From NCBI GenBank assembly GCA_037893245.1, contig JBAIAA010000352.1, positions 1,860,001 through 1,924,000 of the forward strand: a stretch of 64,000 nucleotides of DNA, in the 5' to 3' direction. How positions within the stretch are numbered: position 1 is the first letter of the stretch; the number at the start of each line of letters is the position of its first letter. The position numbers and the translations under genes are program-made. Below are positions 11,533-23,275 of this stretch, piece by piece. Below the pieces are notes generated by a model. The model searched no databases, was not told the origin of the DNA, and worked only from the letters and a program-made list of their open reading frames with translations. Source of the DNA: Crossaster papposus (taxonomy: Eukaryota > Echinodermata > Asteroidea > Velatida > Solasteridae).

Positions 11533-13800
11533 TAAAAGGTAGGATACACCATTGGTAATTAGCATGAACAGGTGGGCCATAGGGTTGTAATTTATAGTAA
11601 ATATGGTTTAACTGACTGGCCCGAAGGTCTACAATCGTGGATGCTGAGAAAAGCAGGAAAAACGGAGTTCGTTTTACTTTACTTTACTTTACTTTATTTC
11701 ACCTCATGGTACATATCCATTCAGAAATATTCATGTGTACATAAAATAATTATGGTAAATACTTTTATAAAGAAAAACTGATTAATAGTAAATAGTTAAT
11801 TTACCAAGAGATGCAGGGGACCCGCAAAAAGCAGAGCTTGTCGAGTGCGAGTCCTCTGAACAAAAACAAACAAACAATAACATAAACAGCAAGGTACATA
11901 TACATGTACCACAAACAACAATAAACAGAAAACGACTCTACAAAGATATGTAAACAAGGACGACAAGTGTGGATTAATGTAAAGGTAAAGGTAGGCCCTA
12001 AGTGTTTACAGAATTTAGTATAGAGATGGAGGCTCATATAATGTACATGTAATGGTGCTATTAAAGGAAATTGGAAACAAATGATACAATGTATATAGGC
12101 CTACTTAAGGCAGTATTAAAGGTCGAGTATTCAAGGATTGTAAAACCGTATTAAACTAGATTTGTTTGTACAGGGCTCACGTTTTGTTTTTAGACAATAA
12201 TACGATTAAAGAAAAATGGCATTCAAGAAAAATGTCAATAAAGAAAAATGGCATGCTTAAAACAGTTGAACAGACAAAAAAATAAGTAAACTGAAATTTA
12301 CTGACAACAAAACAATGAATTTAACAAATGGCATGCTTAAAACAGTTGCAAAAGTAAACTGAAATCGAATGACAAAGAACAATGATTTTAAAAAAATGAA
12401 GTAAAAATAATATTAAACTGCGATACATGGTTGTACAAGGCTCAATTTAAAAAAACAGGTAGACAATATAAATAAAAAGAAAGACATACATAAACTAGGA
12501 CTTAAATAAAACAATTTTTCAACAGGATACAATGGAACTCATAAACATTAATATCTGTTGAAAATGTATTGTTTGATCTTAGTTTTGAATGTAGCAATAG
12601 ATGGAGACTTTTTGATAGAGTTTGCCCGGGAATTCCAAAATTTAGGGCCCTTAAATTTAACGCTTTTCTTCGCAAAAGAGGTCCTTACTGGTGGCAAATG
12701 GAAGTCATTGGCCTGTCTAGTTGAATGGGTATGTAAAGTTCTGTTTGTGTAAAACATCGATGAAATGGATTCTGGATGATCATTTTTAGTTAGCTGGAAC
12801 ATAAAAATACCAAGTTGATAATAATATATATCATTGATCTTCATTTTCTTATCTTGTAAAAAAAGTGGGTCTGTATGGGCAAGGTAGCTAGTATGGTTAA
12901 TGATTCGTAACGCTTTTTTTGGTAATAATAATAGTCGGTTAATTGATTTTTGAGAAGAATTTCCCCAAGCTAAAATTCCATAGTTAATGTAAGACAAAAT
13001 TAAGGTGCTGTACAGAGATAGGATAATATATTTAGGGGCAACAAACTTAATTCTATTACGCCGATATTTCTCGAAACAATTTTACACAGGTAATCAATAT
13101 GAGTGTTCCATGATAATTTGTTGTCAATACATAAACCAAGAAATTTGGTACATTCTGTCACAATAATCTTGTTTTAATAAATAAGAATATCCATTGGTAA
13201 TGATTGTAAAGATTTACTAAACAACATACAATTTGTCTTTTTTATATTTAGCGAAAGTTTGTTGGCTTTTACCCAGTCTGATACCAATACAAGCTCAGAA
13301 TTTACAGTATCGATCAATTCATTAATGTTTTTACTGCTATAGAACAAATTGGAGTCATCAGCAAATCAAATACACGATAAACGCTGGGAGACATTGACAA
13401 AGTCATTTATATATATGAGAAATAACAGTGGTCCAAGAAAAGATCCTCGAGAGACTCCACAGGATAGGGTTTGTATATTTGAGGGGGAACCATTAACTGA
13501 TACATATTGATTTCTATTTGAGAGGTAACTTTGAAACCAAGCTAGAGGGGTTCCTCGGATGCCATAATAATTTAGTTTATCTAGCAATATATTATGATTT
13601 AAAGTGTCAAATGCTTTTGAGAAATTAAGGAAGATACCAAGGGTGTGTTCTGAATGTTCAAATCCTGTTACAACCTTATTTATAAGATGAAGAATAGCAT
13701 GAGTAGTAGAATGTTTTTTCAACAGGCGTCGGTGGGCAGTGGTTCTTATGTTGTTCTTGAAATTCTGAAAATAAGACTATGTTTAGCGATCATTATTATG
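11533..13800 (+). mobile_element. MITE M1 copy 1, split by a LINE
   Basis: The left part (11533-11664) begins with the M1 terminus AAAGGTAGGATACACCATT and carries the M1 body up to ACGGAGTTCG. The M1 text resumes at about 13715 (GGCGTCGGTGGGCAGTGG, TTCTTATGTTGTTCTT) and fades after about 13760. Other M1 copies are continuous across this point, so the 2.05 kb between is an insertion. The right terminus is not recognisable. Confidence 0.75.
11665..13714 (-). pseudogene. Dead CR1/Jockey-like LINE, C-terminal half of reverse transcriptase
   Basis: Minus strand, 5'-truncated. From 13713 down: the finger/palm segment with FSKAFDTLNHNILLDKL, then GVSRGSFLGPLLFLIYINDF, then the FADD catalytic motif (near 13355) preceded directly by a TGA stop. 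A second stop lies near 13174 and a frameshift near 13050. The thumb and C-terminal region (13000-12548) ends with FKTKIKQYIFNRY. About 880 bp of 3' UTR follow, ending in a GTAAA-type tandem tail at 11665-11700. It encodes reverse transcriptase for target-primed retrotransposition. The endonuclease half is missing, so it cannot move by itself. Confidence 0.9.
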
Positions 13801-15138
13801 GTCTAATAACATTTCTTAACAAATCAGCCAATGACGTTACAATGACGTCACTTGGTGTTTTCAGATTAGGAACACAGTATTCACCCGCTCACCAAGTTTC
13901 ATGACGATCGGACCTTTCCTTGTGTTTTTATAATGTCATGATTTCTAAAACAAAATATTTTCGCGAATATGGCTTGTTTTGTTACTGACGTCATCAATGT
14001 TCATATATAACACATCCCATTCTACCTGTATACATGTACTCTTAGTGGACAGTCAAGGTCTTAAATTTATCGAGCACGTTTACACCCCGAGTTGCTTAAA
14101 TTATCAAGTGAACCACGATTACTCTCAAATGGTGCGCAAGTCTGGTACCAGCCTCTCCTGGGAGTTGTAGCATAATGAGATAGCAATTATCACTGATAAC
14201 AAACAAATAATAACAGTATCAGACTGCACTAACTTATGAATGAGACAATGCGGCCTTGTGTTGTGTTGTACGGGTGTAGATCCACCTTAAAATGTGTCCA
14301 CCAAACTTACACCGATCCAGTAGGCCACGCCCACCGTAGCAACTGCCGCTAGCAACAATCGAACCTTGACGCGTGTCTGGCACGTGCACACGTACCTAGT
14401 GGGTATGTGAAAAAAACGTGCTAGTAGTACATGTAATACATAATGTATGTATGTACGTACACACATACATGTATACAAATGACACTCGCATTGACTGGGA
14501 CGCCAAAAACTTTTGAACATGGCGCAGAGTAACCTATTTGTACTGCTGCTTTGTTCGGGCTCCAGAATCTATACTAGGTTTAGATATGAGAGAGATACTT
14601 CGCTCCGAACCAAGACTACAAAGCCTCTCCCATTCCCACAATATCTTCCCCAAATATCACCCATATACCTCACCCGTACTTCACCCGTACCTCACCCGTA
14701 CCTCACCCGTACCTCACCCGTACCTATAGTGGCCCTGAAGGGACTACGCAGATCGTGAATATTGACGTCAATATTCACGACAAATTTCACAACTTTCCTC
14801 AAAGTCGCGAATATTGACGTCAATACTGACGTCAATATTTACGGCTTTCCCCAAAGTCGCGAATATTGACGTCAAATTTGACGTCGATATTCGCGTCAAA
14901 TTTCACGACTTGCCCCCAAAGTCGCAAATATTTTGACGCGAATTTTTTTCCAGCAAGCTAGGTTTTGGCTAGTCTCGCTCCAAGACCGAGTTTTTTATTT
15001 GTTTATTTGGGCGCGCCGTCCGTCTAGTCTAGTACAGTATGCATGCAGTTCATCAATCACCAATACTCCGAAAACGGGCCTATTGAGGGCGCCCTCGATT
15101 GTCACGAGAGATCAGTGGATTTGTTTCAAAGGTAAAGG

Positions 15139-15458
15139 TAGGATCACTGACCTCTACACCTGGACGGATCATTGTCCATATTCTGCTGTGCTAACACTTG
15201 AAGTCGGCGCGAACTGGAAGTGCAACATGGCGGACCCGAGACGTCACTGCTGTGAGCCAATGAAATGTCCAGGTGTAGAGGTCAGTGGATTTACTATGTA
15301 CATTTTGTATTTATAAACATTACGTAATACGTATCGTACCAACACCTGGACATTTCATTGGCTCACAGAGTGACGTCGTGGGTCCGCCATGGTGCACTTC
15401 TCCGCATGCCGACTTCAAAATGAAACAATGATGATCTGTCCATGTATAGAGGTCAGTG
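15139..15458. mobile_element. MITE with CACTGACCTCTACACCTGG termini, inside F1
   Basis: The left terminus around 15146 (CACTGACCTCTACACCTGG) is mirrored near 15437-15457 (CATGTATAGAGGTCAGTG). Internal inverted segments (CCAATGAAATGTCCAGGTG and CACCTGGACATTTCATTGG) add a second palindrome around 15257-15365. Non-coding; abuts the M1 copy that starts at 15459. Confidence 0.65.
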
Positions 15459-15849
15459 GGTAGGATACACCATTGGTAATTGCTTGAATTATCATGAATG
15501 GGTGGATTTGGGGGGTTGTATTTTATAGTAAATGTCGTTTAACTGACCAGTCCGACGTTTTACAATTATTTATGGATGGCGAGAAAATAACGAAAAACTG
15601 CGTTTGTTTTCAACAGCCGTCGGGCAGTTGAATATTCTTATATTATTATGTGTTTTTGGCGATCGCCATCCGGCGATCGCAAATTTATTTTAAAAAATAT
15701 ATTTTTTTCGGAATAATTACAGGATATCTAGCGCGATCAATTTGCTGGATGCCTAGAATCATAATTTACCTTCAAATAAGTAAGATATTTCTTAATAATT
15801 CGGTAGTAAATATTTTGGATATCTGTAAATGGTGTATTATACCTTTAAG
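15459..15849 (+). mobile_element. MITE M1 copy 2, in the loop of F1
   Basis: Starts GGTAGGATACACCATTGG and ends GGTGTATTATACCTTTAAG, the complementary M1 termini. The body has the M1 hallmarks GGGGTTGTATTTTATAGTAAAT, GGATGGCGAGAAAAT and the internal palindrome CGATCGCCATCCGGCGATCG. Non-coding. The same M1 body sits at the same point in foldback F2. Confidence 0.85.
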
Positions 15850-16682
15850 TTAAGTTCACAAGATTTGTTTCTGAACTTGAAACATATCCACTGATCTCTT
15901 GTGACAATCGAGGGCGCCCTCAATAAGCCCGTTTTCTGAGTATGGATGATCGATGAACAACTGCATAGACGGACGGCGCGCGCGCCCCGTACAAATAAAA
16001 AAAATCGGTCTCGGAGCGAGACAGCCAAAACCTAGCTTGTGAAAAAAAATTCGCGTCAAAATATTTGCGACTTTTTGGGAAAGTCGTGAATATTGACGTC
16101 AATATTGACGTCAATATTCGCGACTTTGAGGAAAGTCGTGAATTTTGTCGCGAATATTGACGTCAATATTCGCGACTTTCGGGGAAAGTCGTAAAATTGG
16201 ACGCGAATATCGACGTCAAATTTGACGTCAATATTCGCGACTTTTTGGGAAAGTCGTGAATATTGACGTCAAATTTGACGTCAATATTCGCGACTTTGAG
16301 GAAAGTCGTGAAATTTGTCGTGAATATTGACGTCAATATTGACGATCTGCGTAGTCCCTTCAGGGCCACCATACGTACCTCACCCGCACCTCACCCGCAC
16401 CTCACCCGCACCTCACCCGTACCTCACCCGTACCTCACCCGTACCTCACCCGTACCTCGTCACCAGTACAACTTCAGCAGTACAACTTCACCAGTACAAC
16501 GTAAATGCTAACGTATTTTTCTACCGACGCGGTGGGAATACGGGGGCGTGCGTAGCCATTCAGACTATCGGTGCGAACTAGATCGGCCGAAGCAGGAGCT
16601 ATGGAGTGCAAATTTCGATTCTGCAGGACCAGCTTCCGAGTTATCCGACCTTCGAGATATCTTAAATATACCTGTACACTTT

Positions 16683-17094
16683 CCCTGCATCACGGTGTCA
16701 AGGAGCGTCGATGACGGGCATATTATTTTGTGGTCTCGTGTTGTCACGCCTCGCTTGGACTCCACCCTCGCTTTCGGGAACATCTCGACAGACATATACA
16801 GACGCCAAACTAGCACGGGAAGCAAAATCGCGCGGAACTGTGAAATGCGTCCTGAATAAATTGTAAAGTTCGCCCCATACCTTTAACGATGTTTATTTAG
16901 TTGATAAATTAATTTTGCAAATATGCGCAAAACCTAAAACTGCTGCGTGTTGCATACATAATGCGCCTCATTTCCTCAATTTCCCCCCTGTGGGTCAATG
17001 CCTACCGTAACCTGATTTATTTTATTGTTATTATTGTTATTACTAGGTGGTCACCCGGGGTTTGTCGGTTCTCGGGTTTGTAGCTACTTCCCTG
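16683..17094. other. Unassigned interspersed sequence
   Basis: No gene, RNA or clear repeat recognised. The last bases before 17095 run into the first, diverged unit of the tandem array. Confidence 0.4.
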
Positions 17095-17481
17095 GATGGA
17101 TTTTTTTCCAAGTTCGACTCGCATTCGGGCTTCCCGTCCCCGAGTTTAAGCCCGATCGGACAAACTGTGAAAATTCGACCCTTAGATGACCTTTGACCCG
17201 ACAAACGTTTTTTTTTCCAACTTCGACTCGCATTCGGGCTTCCCGTCCCCGAGTTTAAGCCCGATCGGACCAACTTTGAAAATTCGACCCTTAGATGACC
17301 TTTGACCCGACAAACGTGTTTTTTTCCAACTTCGACTCGCATTCGGGCTTCCCGTCCCCGAGTTTAAGCCCGATCGGACCAACTTCAAAAAGTTGACCCC
17401 TAGATGACCTTTGACCCGACAAACGCTTTTTTTTCCACGCTCAACTTGCATTCGGGCTTCCCGTCCCCGAGTTTAAGCCCG
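17095..17481. repeat. Tandem array of about 109-bp units
   Basis: Four units, each with TTCGACTCGCATTCGGGCTT, CCGAGTTTAAGCCCGATCGG, AATTCGACCCTTAGATGACC and TTTGACCC. Unit starts fall near 17111, 17222, 17331 and 17440. The later 311-bp unit contains two further diverged versions of the same unit, so the 311-bp array looks like a higher-order repeat built from these. Confidence 0.85.
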
Positions 17482-18722
17482 ATAGGACAAACTTTGAAAA
17501 TTCGACCCTTAGACGACCTTTGACCCCGGAAGACCCGAAAAACGCTAACCCGTTTTATTTTTGCCACGCTCACCTCGCATCGAGCATTGCGATCACCGAG
17601 TTTAAGCACGATCCGACCAACTTCAAAAAGGTGACCCCTGACCTTTGACCTCGTACGCTCTAGCGAATGCAAACTGGTTCTTGCGGGGACCGAGCCGGAC
17701 CCACCCACCGAGTTTGAACGCCGCACGACCCCGGGAAGGGGACGAAAAAGCGCGCACAGACAGACACACAGACAGACAGACAGAGAGTATAGGACAAACT
17801 TTGAAAATTCGACCCTTAGACGACCTTTGACCCCGGAAGACCCGAAAAACGCTAACCCGTTTTATTTTTGCCACGCTCACCTCGCATCGAGCATTGCGAT
17901 CACCGAGTTTAAGCACGATCCGACCAACTTCAAAAAGGTGACCCCTAGATGACCTTTGACCTCGTACGCTCTAGCGAATGCAAACTGGTTCTTGCGGGGA
18001 CCGAGCCGGACCCACCCACCGAGTTTGAACGCCGCACGACCCCGGGAAGGGGACGAAAAAGCGCGCACAGACAGACACACAGACAGACAGACAGAGAGTA
18101 TAGGACAAACTTTGAAAATTCGACCCTTAGACGACCTTTGACCCCGGAAGACCCGAAAAACGCTAACCCGTTTTATTTTTGCCACGCTCACCTCGCATCG
18201 AGCATTGCGATCACCGAGTTTAAGCACGATCCGACCAACTTCAAAAAGGTGACCCCTAGATGACCTTTGACCTCGTACGCTCTAGCGAATGCAAACTGGT
18301 TCTTGCGGGGACCGAGCCGGACCCACCCACCGAGTTTGAACGCCGCACGACCCCGGGAAGGGGACGAAAAAGCGCGCACAGACAGACACACAGACAGACA
18401 GACAGAGAGTATAGGACAAACTTTGAAAATTTGACCCTTAGACGACCTTTGACCCCGGAAGACCCGAAAAACGCTAACCCGTTTTATTTTTGCCACGCTC
18501 ACCTCGCATCGAGCATTGCGATCACCGAGTTTAAGCACGATCCGACCAACTTCAAAAAGGTGACCCCTAGATGACCTTTGACCTCGTACGCTCTAGCGAA
18601 TGCAAACTGGTTCTTGCGGGGACCGAGCCGGACCCACCCACCGAGTTTGAACGCCGCACGACCCCGGGAAGGGGACGAAAAAGCGCGCACAGACAGACAC
18701 ACAGACAGACAGACAGAGAGTA
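17482..18722. repeat. Tandem array of 311-bp higher-order units (4 copies)
   Basis: Units begin with ATAGGACAAACTTTG at 17482, 17789, 18100 and 18411; periods are 307, 311 and 311 bp and the last ends at 18722. The first has an 8-base gap (CTAGATGA missing). The full units are almost identical (one T/C difference noticed near 18430). Each unit ends in a CAGA-type microsatellite. Frames rich in LSVCLSV across it are translation artefacts of that microsatellite. Confidence 0.93.
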
Positions 18723-19885
18723 GCGTATTATTATATAGGATAGGATAGGATTACTTTACTAGCATTTTTACACACACAAACAGATACAAATACAACGAAA
18801 AAATTGTCTCATTCTTAGGAAGGCCATGTAACGCTAATTTCCTCTAGGGATACAGGGCTACTGGCCCCCCATAATGTCCGTGTGTGCACGCTCCATCATG
18901 TGTTTGATTGGATTCATCTATACATTGGAAACAGGCAGTTTTGAAGCACGGCTGTAACGATGGACTCGTGGACAGTTGCTAACCCGTTGACACACGCAAT
19001 TTTCGCCAGGTTTGGCGACCGTGGAAACAACAACACAGCTTTTGGTAATCGACATGGTTCTTAGGATCTGCGAAGAAAAATGTGATTTCGATTTATAATT
19101 AAAGTCATTTGAGAAACTGAAAGCAAAATAAAGTACACTTCGTTATAAATCTTGTATACGATTTAGGCCAAACTGGTTATTGGCAACTACTTTACATGCC
19201 ATTATTATCTCTCTTTTTTATAATTCTTTTTAGGTTTTTATGCAAATGTTCCGATCCCAAAATAAGACTTCTAAGGAAGTTGAATAAAGACGACAAAAAC
19301 AGACAAGAATAGGTCGAAACTTGTTGAGGTTAATAACCCTTTAAGTACCAAGGCATATTTTGTCACTATGCTTAGGTTACCACAGTATTATGACCAGTTA
19401 GTGACCAAGTACTTTTTGCCAAGTTTTAGTGTATAGCGCCCTCGCAAGGCAAAGTAATGAAAGGCCACTCTTCTTTGAAGTGGTGTTGAATTATAATGGA
19501 TCGACAGCACGCCCAAAGCAATGAATATTAGATTAATTAAAACAACAATATGGGCCTGTGAGAATTTTGTTTGGAAGGGTAGGAAAGAATTATATATCTC
19601 ACCCCCACCTTTTTGCCCTTCATATGAGTTGACAACTACCAAGAAGTGTAAATAAACACTAATTTAGGAGTGAGAACATTTCAAGTTTTTCCTTGAAAAT
19701 ACTTGGATTTTATTCAAAATAAAGGAAATCCGGACTGTGAAGGTAATTGCACAAACATTCAAGATGGGTACACTATGGATGCAATCAAAAGTTTAAATGA
19801 AGGAGACCCCCCCCCCTCCCCCCCCCCCCCCCAGCCCATTGTTGGGGGGGGGGGGCACAATAAAACTTGCTCGGGTGAACGCTCA
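18723..19885. other. Spacer with possible piggyBac end and homopolymers
   Basis: Contains a GGATA/TTTAC-type tail at 18737-18760 that resembles LINE 3' ends seen elsewhere. A piggyBac-like terminus candidate (TTAATAACCCTTTAAGTACC) lies near 19331, about 550 bp beyond the transposase stop codon. A C-run then a G-run (19808-19855) could pair. I found no matching right terminus beyond 22302, so the element borders stay open. Confidence 0.4.
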
Positions 19886-22302
19886 TTACAGACTATGAAA
19901 CTTCTCAAAGCATGGTAGTACACACATTGGTTTGTCACACTGTTTACAAATCATGCGAGTTTGTTTACGCTTGGCTCTTGTACTGCAAACAACACAGTTG
20001 CGCTTTTTGCCGGCAGAAATTCTTCCAGGATAGTGATGAGTCGGAAAGCGGCTGGAACCACGTGACACTTGACTGGCATGCTGAGCTGGGTTGTGCTTCG
20101 AAGTGGAAATATGCTCTTCTATCACCTTCACCCTGAAATCCAAAGTGGCCAGGTGCTGATTTGTAGGGATGCTGTTGTATACAATGGTAGCATTCACCAA
20201 GCAGATGTCAAGAATGGCAACGAAAACTCTTTTCCACCATTTCATCGATTTGTAAGGGTGCGAGTAGTACTGACAAATTTGTGCTGCGAGATCACTTCCT
20301 CCCATATATTTATTATAATCATTAACGACAGAAGGTTTTTTGATCGTACGAGGTCCACTCAAACTTTTTTTGCTCCGAATATCTTTCGTGTCGATATTGC
20401 AGTTTCCAACATTTGTGAGAAGAGTTACACGCTTGGAATCCTGCCAAACGACGCACAGTTGGCCGGCTTTGGTGTAAAACTGGGGGTCAGCACCTCTTAT
20501 CATGTGTAACTTTTTGGGGTTTGCACATTCCGGAATCCCCAGTGTGGTGTAGCGTGCAGTTCCACAAGCTCCAAACTTTAACTGTGATAACTTGCAGATG
20601 AGAGCTGGGCTTGTGTACCAATTGTCCATGAAAATGAAATGTCCCTTATTTTCGAGTCCTGTAAATAGGTCGAGGACTACATGCCCAGCAGATGTAATAT
20701 TAGGTGGGTGGTGTGTTGAAGCATAACCAATGGAGGGTCGACTGGATTCCTTTGATGTGGGCTGGGAGCCGGTGAACACCTTCCAAGAGAAGGTATAACC
20801 AGTTTCTGACTTGTTTAATGAAAAACATTTTAATCCCCATTTGGCGGACTTTCGTGGCAGTCGACCTTTGAACTTGATCATTGTCTCATCGGGTGAGAGA
20901 TTTCGGCTTGGCTTGTAAATGCGAGGAAAGGATGGCAGTACAATGTCAAGCAGCGAGCGGACCTTGGACAGTTTGTCAGGGAGAGCATCTCCTGGTTAAA
21001 GCTATGGTCACAAATCAGAGCAGCGACCGACCGATCAGTAGCCTGCTCGGTCGCTGCTGGAATTTAGGCATCGCCCAGCGATTTTTGGAGAAGTCGAGCA
21101 GGTTGTAGAGCCCCAGCGATGCCTGGGCCATGACCTGTCGATTTCCCGTCGGTCGCCGGTCGATTTTAGGTCAAAACTGGGCGAAATCGGAGCTTTTTCG
21201 CGCGGTGTCCCGGCAGTGACCCGGCAGTGACCGACCGGTGACCCTCCGATTGCCGGGCGGTCTCCCACCAGCCACCGGCTGATTTTAAAGAAATTGCCCG
21301 GCGGCCGGCCGGTAATCGACGGGGCATCGGCGGGTGTCTCGAAGGCGTACTGGCGGCGGCCCACCAGGCTCTGCCGAAAATTTCTCACGGGCAACCTGGG
21401 ATGTGACTTCCCCAGACTGGTCATCATCAAAACCGCTTTTGCTTTGTCATTGCCATTGTCATTGTAATTGTCAGCCATTATCGGCTAGACGTCGCGGTGA
21501 ATGGAGCTGGCGCTGCTGGACGCCGACCGATTTTGAACTCGCCTCCCAGTCACCGATTGATGTCCCAGCGGCGACCAGGCGGCGACCGCTCGGCAGCCTC
21601 TGACCTAGCGGCTTCGATTTTTGACTTAAATCGCTCAGCGGCGAACGCTCGATTAGGTCTGTGCCCGGGCAGCGATCGTCCAGGCACCGAGCGTATTTTG
21701 GGCGGCGAGTGAAAAGTGAGCAGGCGCCGCCCAAATTTTAACTCCGCGCTAAAACTTCAGCGGCGACCGAGCGATGCCCTAAAAACGAGCGGTGCCTGGG
21801 CGGCCGCCGCTCGGTGGCCGGGCAGAATTGGTTAAAAACTCGCCGCTCGGCCGCCGAGCAGGTTACTTTCGGGTAATGTGACCATAGCTTAAGCTCTGTT
21901 GTTGGCAAGGTGGAAAAATCGAAGGATCGCAGTGAATCGATTGCGAGACATGGTCGTCGAATACAGGGGACTTCGCAGAACTTCGGACCTGGACCAGTGC
22001 ATGCTGTAGCGAGGCCTTTTGTTGATACCGATGCACAGAAGCAAGGCCACGAATGCCATACTTTCAGGAACATTAGTTGGATTCCAGGCAGGCTGATGAT
22101 TTGCCACATCTGCACCCATTGTTTGGTCTGCGTAGCGATTGGTCTCATCCACCATCAACTCCCACACTGCTTGGCAAAAGAAGAGCTGAAAGATTCGCAT
22201 GGGCGACAGGTCACTGAAATCTTCCGTACAGCCAGTCTCTTCACTGAATTTCATCGGTGGACGCTTGCTGTAAGAGGCGCTTGCTTTATTCCATCCACAC
22301 AT
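19886..22302 (-). pseudogene. piggyBac-family transposase, split by an 889-bp TTAA element
   Basis: DDE transposase of the PGBD4-like type. The N-terminal part of the domain is at 22302-21893 (WNKASASYSKRPPMKFSEET ... ILRFFHLANNRA). The catalytic part is at 20995-19886, in one open frame (LPDKLSKVRSLLDIVLPSF, then MIKFKGRLPRKSAKWGLK). Candidate catalytic Asp residues lie in VVLDLFTGL, FIFMDNWYTS and YMGGSDLAAQ, matching the DDD pattern of the family. A Cys-rich C-terminal domain (CVVCSTRAKRK, CKQCDKPMCVLPC) is complete and ends at a TAA. The codon across the reconstituted TTAA site would read TAA, so at least one disabling change exists besides the insertion. The acidic N-terminus is not clear. 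Likely dead. Confidence 0.92.
21000..21888. mobile_element. GC-rich non-autonomous element flanked by TTAA
   Basis: 889 bp between TTAA at 20996-20999 and TTAA at 21889-21892, with inverted termini AGCTATGGTCACA and TGTGACCATAGC. TTAA duplication is the signature of piggyBac-type transposition. The interior is unlike anything near it: GC-rich and built from many diverged CGGCGACCGAGCG / CCGATCG-like words on both strands. No coding frame fits a known protein. Confidence 0.88.
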
Positions 22303-23275
22303 GAAATAGGAACATTCAGAAAGGTTAATGGGATACTATTCATTTCACGGCACATTTTTTTTTAAGGGTAGTATACAACATTAGTTTGTTTTTGTTTTTT
22401 GTTGGGTTTTTTTTTTTTTTGGGGGGGGGGGGGGGCGGGGGTAAACGGATTTAACTGGAGTTTAGTATTTTTCTAGAGGTCGTACGTTGGTTGACCATCT
22501 TTGGAAATCGCTAAATAATGTCAATTTTGTTAAAACAGAACAACACACCAGGTGCCCTGATTTCACAGGATGCTCGAGACCATTCGTGAATGTCAAATAT
22601 GGACATTCATTAGACCCAAATGAAGTAATTTTTTAACTTTTTTACTTTTTTTTTTTTTGGGGGGGGGGGGATGGTCGCAAATGTTTTATTACCTTTAATG
22701 ACAAACTGTCCTTACAATGCTGTTTTTAGACGCTCGTATCTAGTGTTTCCACTTAAATAAGTCTCCTTTTTTAACTAAATAAAATCTCCTGAAATAAAAT
22801 CTCCTTTTTAAAGATAATTATTATTGCTGCCTGTCTTTTCAGTAGTTGAAGAAGGCCCCATTCAGTGGAATTGGATTTGTTGTGACCATTACATTTGCAG
22901 TCTCATCTGAACTTAGTCTCATCACACTTGACTTTGCATAATTCAGGTTAATAAAAAAAAAATCATTTCATTTCATTTATTTCGCAGGGCACAAAAAGAA
23001 AAATAGATACAAATTTACAATCAATAGAAAGTTAAGAATATCTAAACAAAAAACATGTTAAAAAAATTTAACATTTTATTTTCAAATCAATAAAAAAAAA
23101 AAAAAAAATAATATTTTCATCAATTTATAATTGGATTTCATCGGATTATGCAATGCAAACTGAAACGTTCAGTGCTTTCGATGATTTTCCCTGCAAAAGG
23201 ACATCCAAATGCAAAGGTTACATTACAGTACAGTAGCCTATGAATGTCGAATGCGAAACATTTCGGGAAAAGCCC
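22303..23275. other. Unassigned sequence with homopolymers and a LINE-tail-like stretch
   Basis: T and G runs at 22400-22440 and 22645-22672. At 22965-23110 the text TTTCATTTCATTTATTTC followed by A-rich sequence resembles the minus-strand 3' end of the LINE at 11665. No gene recognised. Confidence 0.35.

Larger units (their letters stand above)
14729..16371. mobile_element. Foldback transposon F1 with TGACGTCA-rich arms
   Basis: 1.64 kb bounded by inverted GTGGCCCTGAAGGGACTACG and CGTAGTCCCTTCAGGGCCAC. Inverted arms of roughly 400-480 bp (14729-15125 and 15890-16371) each hold a long series of TGACGTCAATATTCGCGAC-like units, then a shared unique segment (GCAAGCTAGGTTTTGG, GGCGCGCCGTCCGTCTA, GAGGGCGCCCTCGATTGTC). 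At least ten exact TGACGTCA palindromes are visible. The loop holds two MITEs. No transposase is encoded. I could not fix a target duplication. F2 at 23350 is a relative. Confidence 0.88.
14420..16682. repeat. Dispersed repeat R1, copy 2, split by a foldback element
   Basis: R1 text at 14420-14728 (GTACATGTAATACAT ... CCTCACCCGTACC units) continues at 16372-16682 (CCTCACCCG units, GCTAACGTATTTTTC, GGAATACGGGGGCGTG, CCGAAGCAGGAGCTATGG). Copy 1 at 3852 has these two halves joined, so everything between 14729 and 16371 was inserted later. Confidence 0.8.

Noticed and set aside
17623-18702. Overlapping frames of 97-116 codons with LSVCLSVCLSV text
   Set aside because: They are translations of the CAGA microsatellite and 311-bp repeat on both strands; each repeat unit gives the same frame.
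17095-18722. CRISPR-like array of repeats and spacers
   Set aside because: Eukaryotic context, units are contiguous tandem repeats with no unique spacers of constant length.
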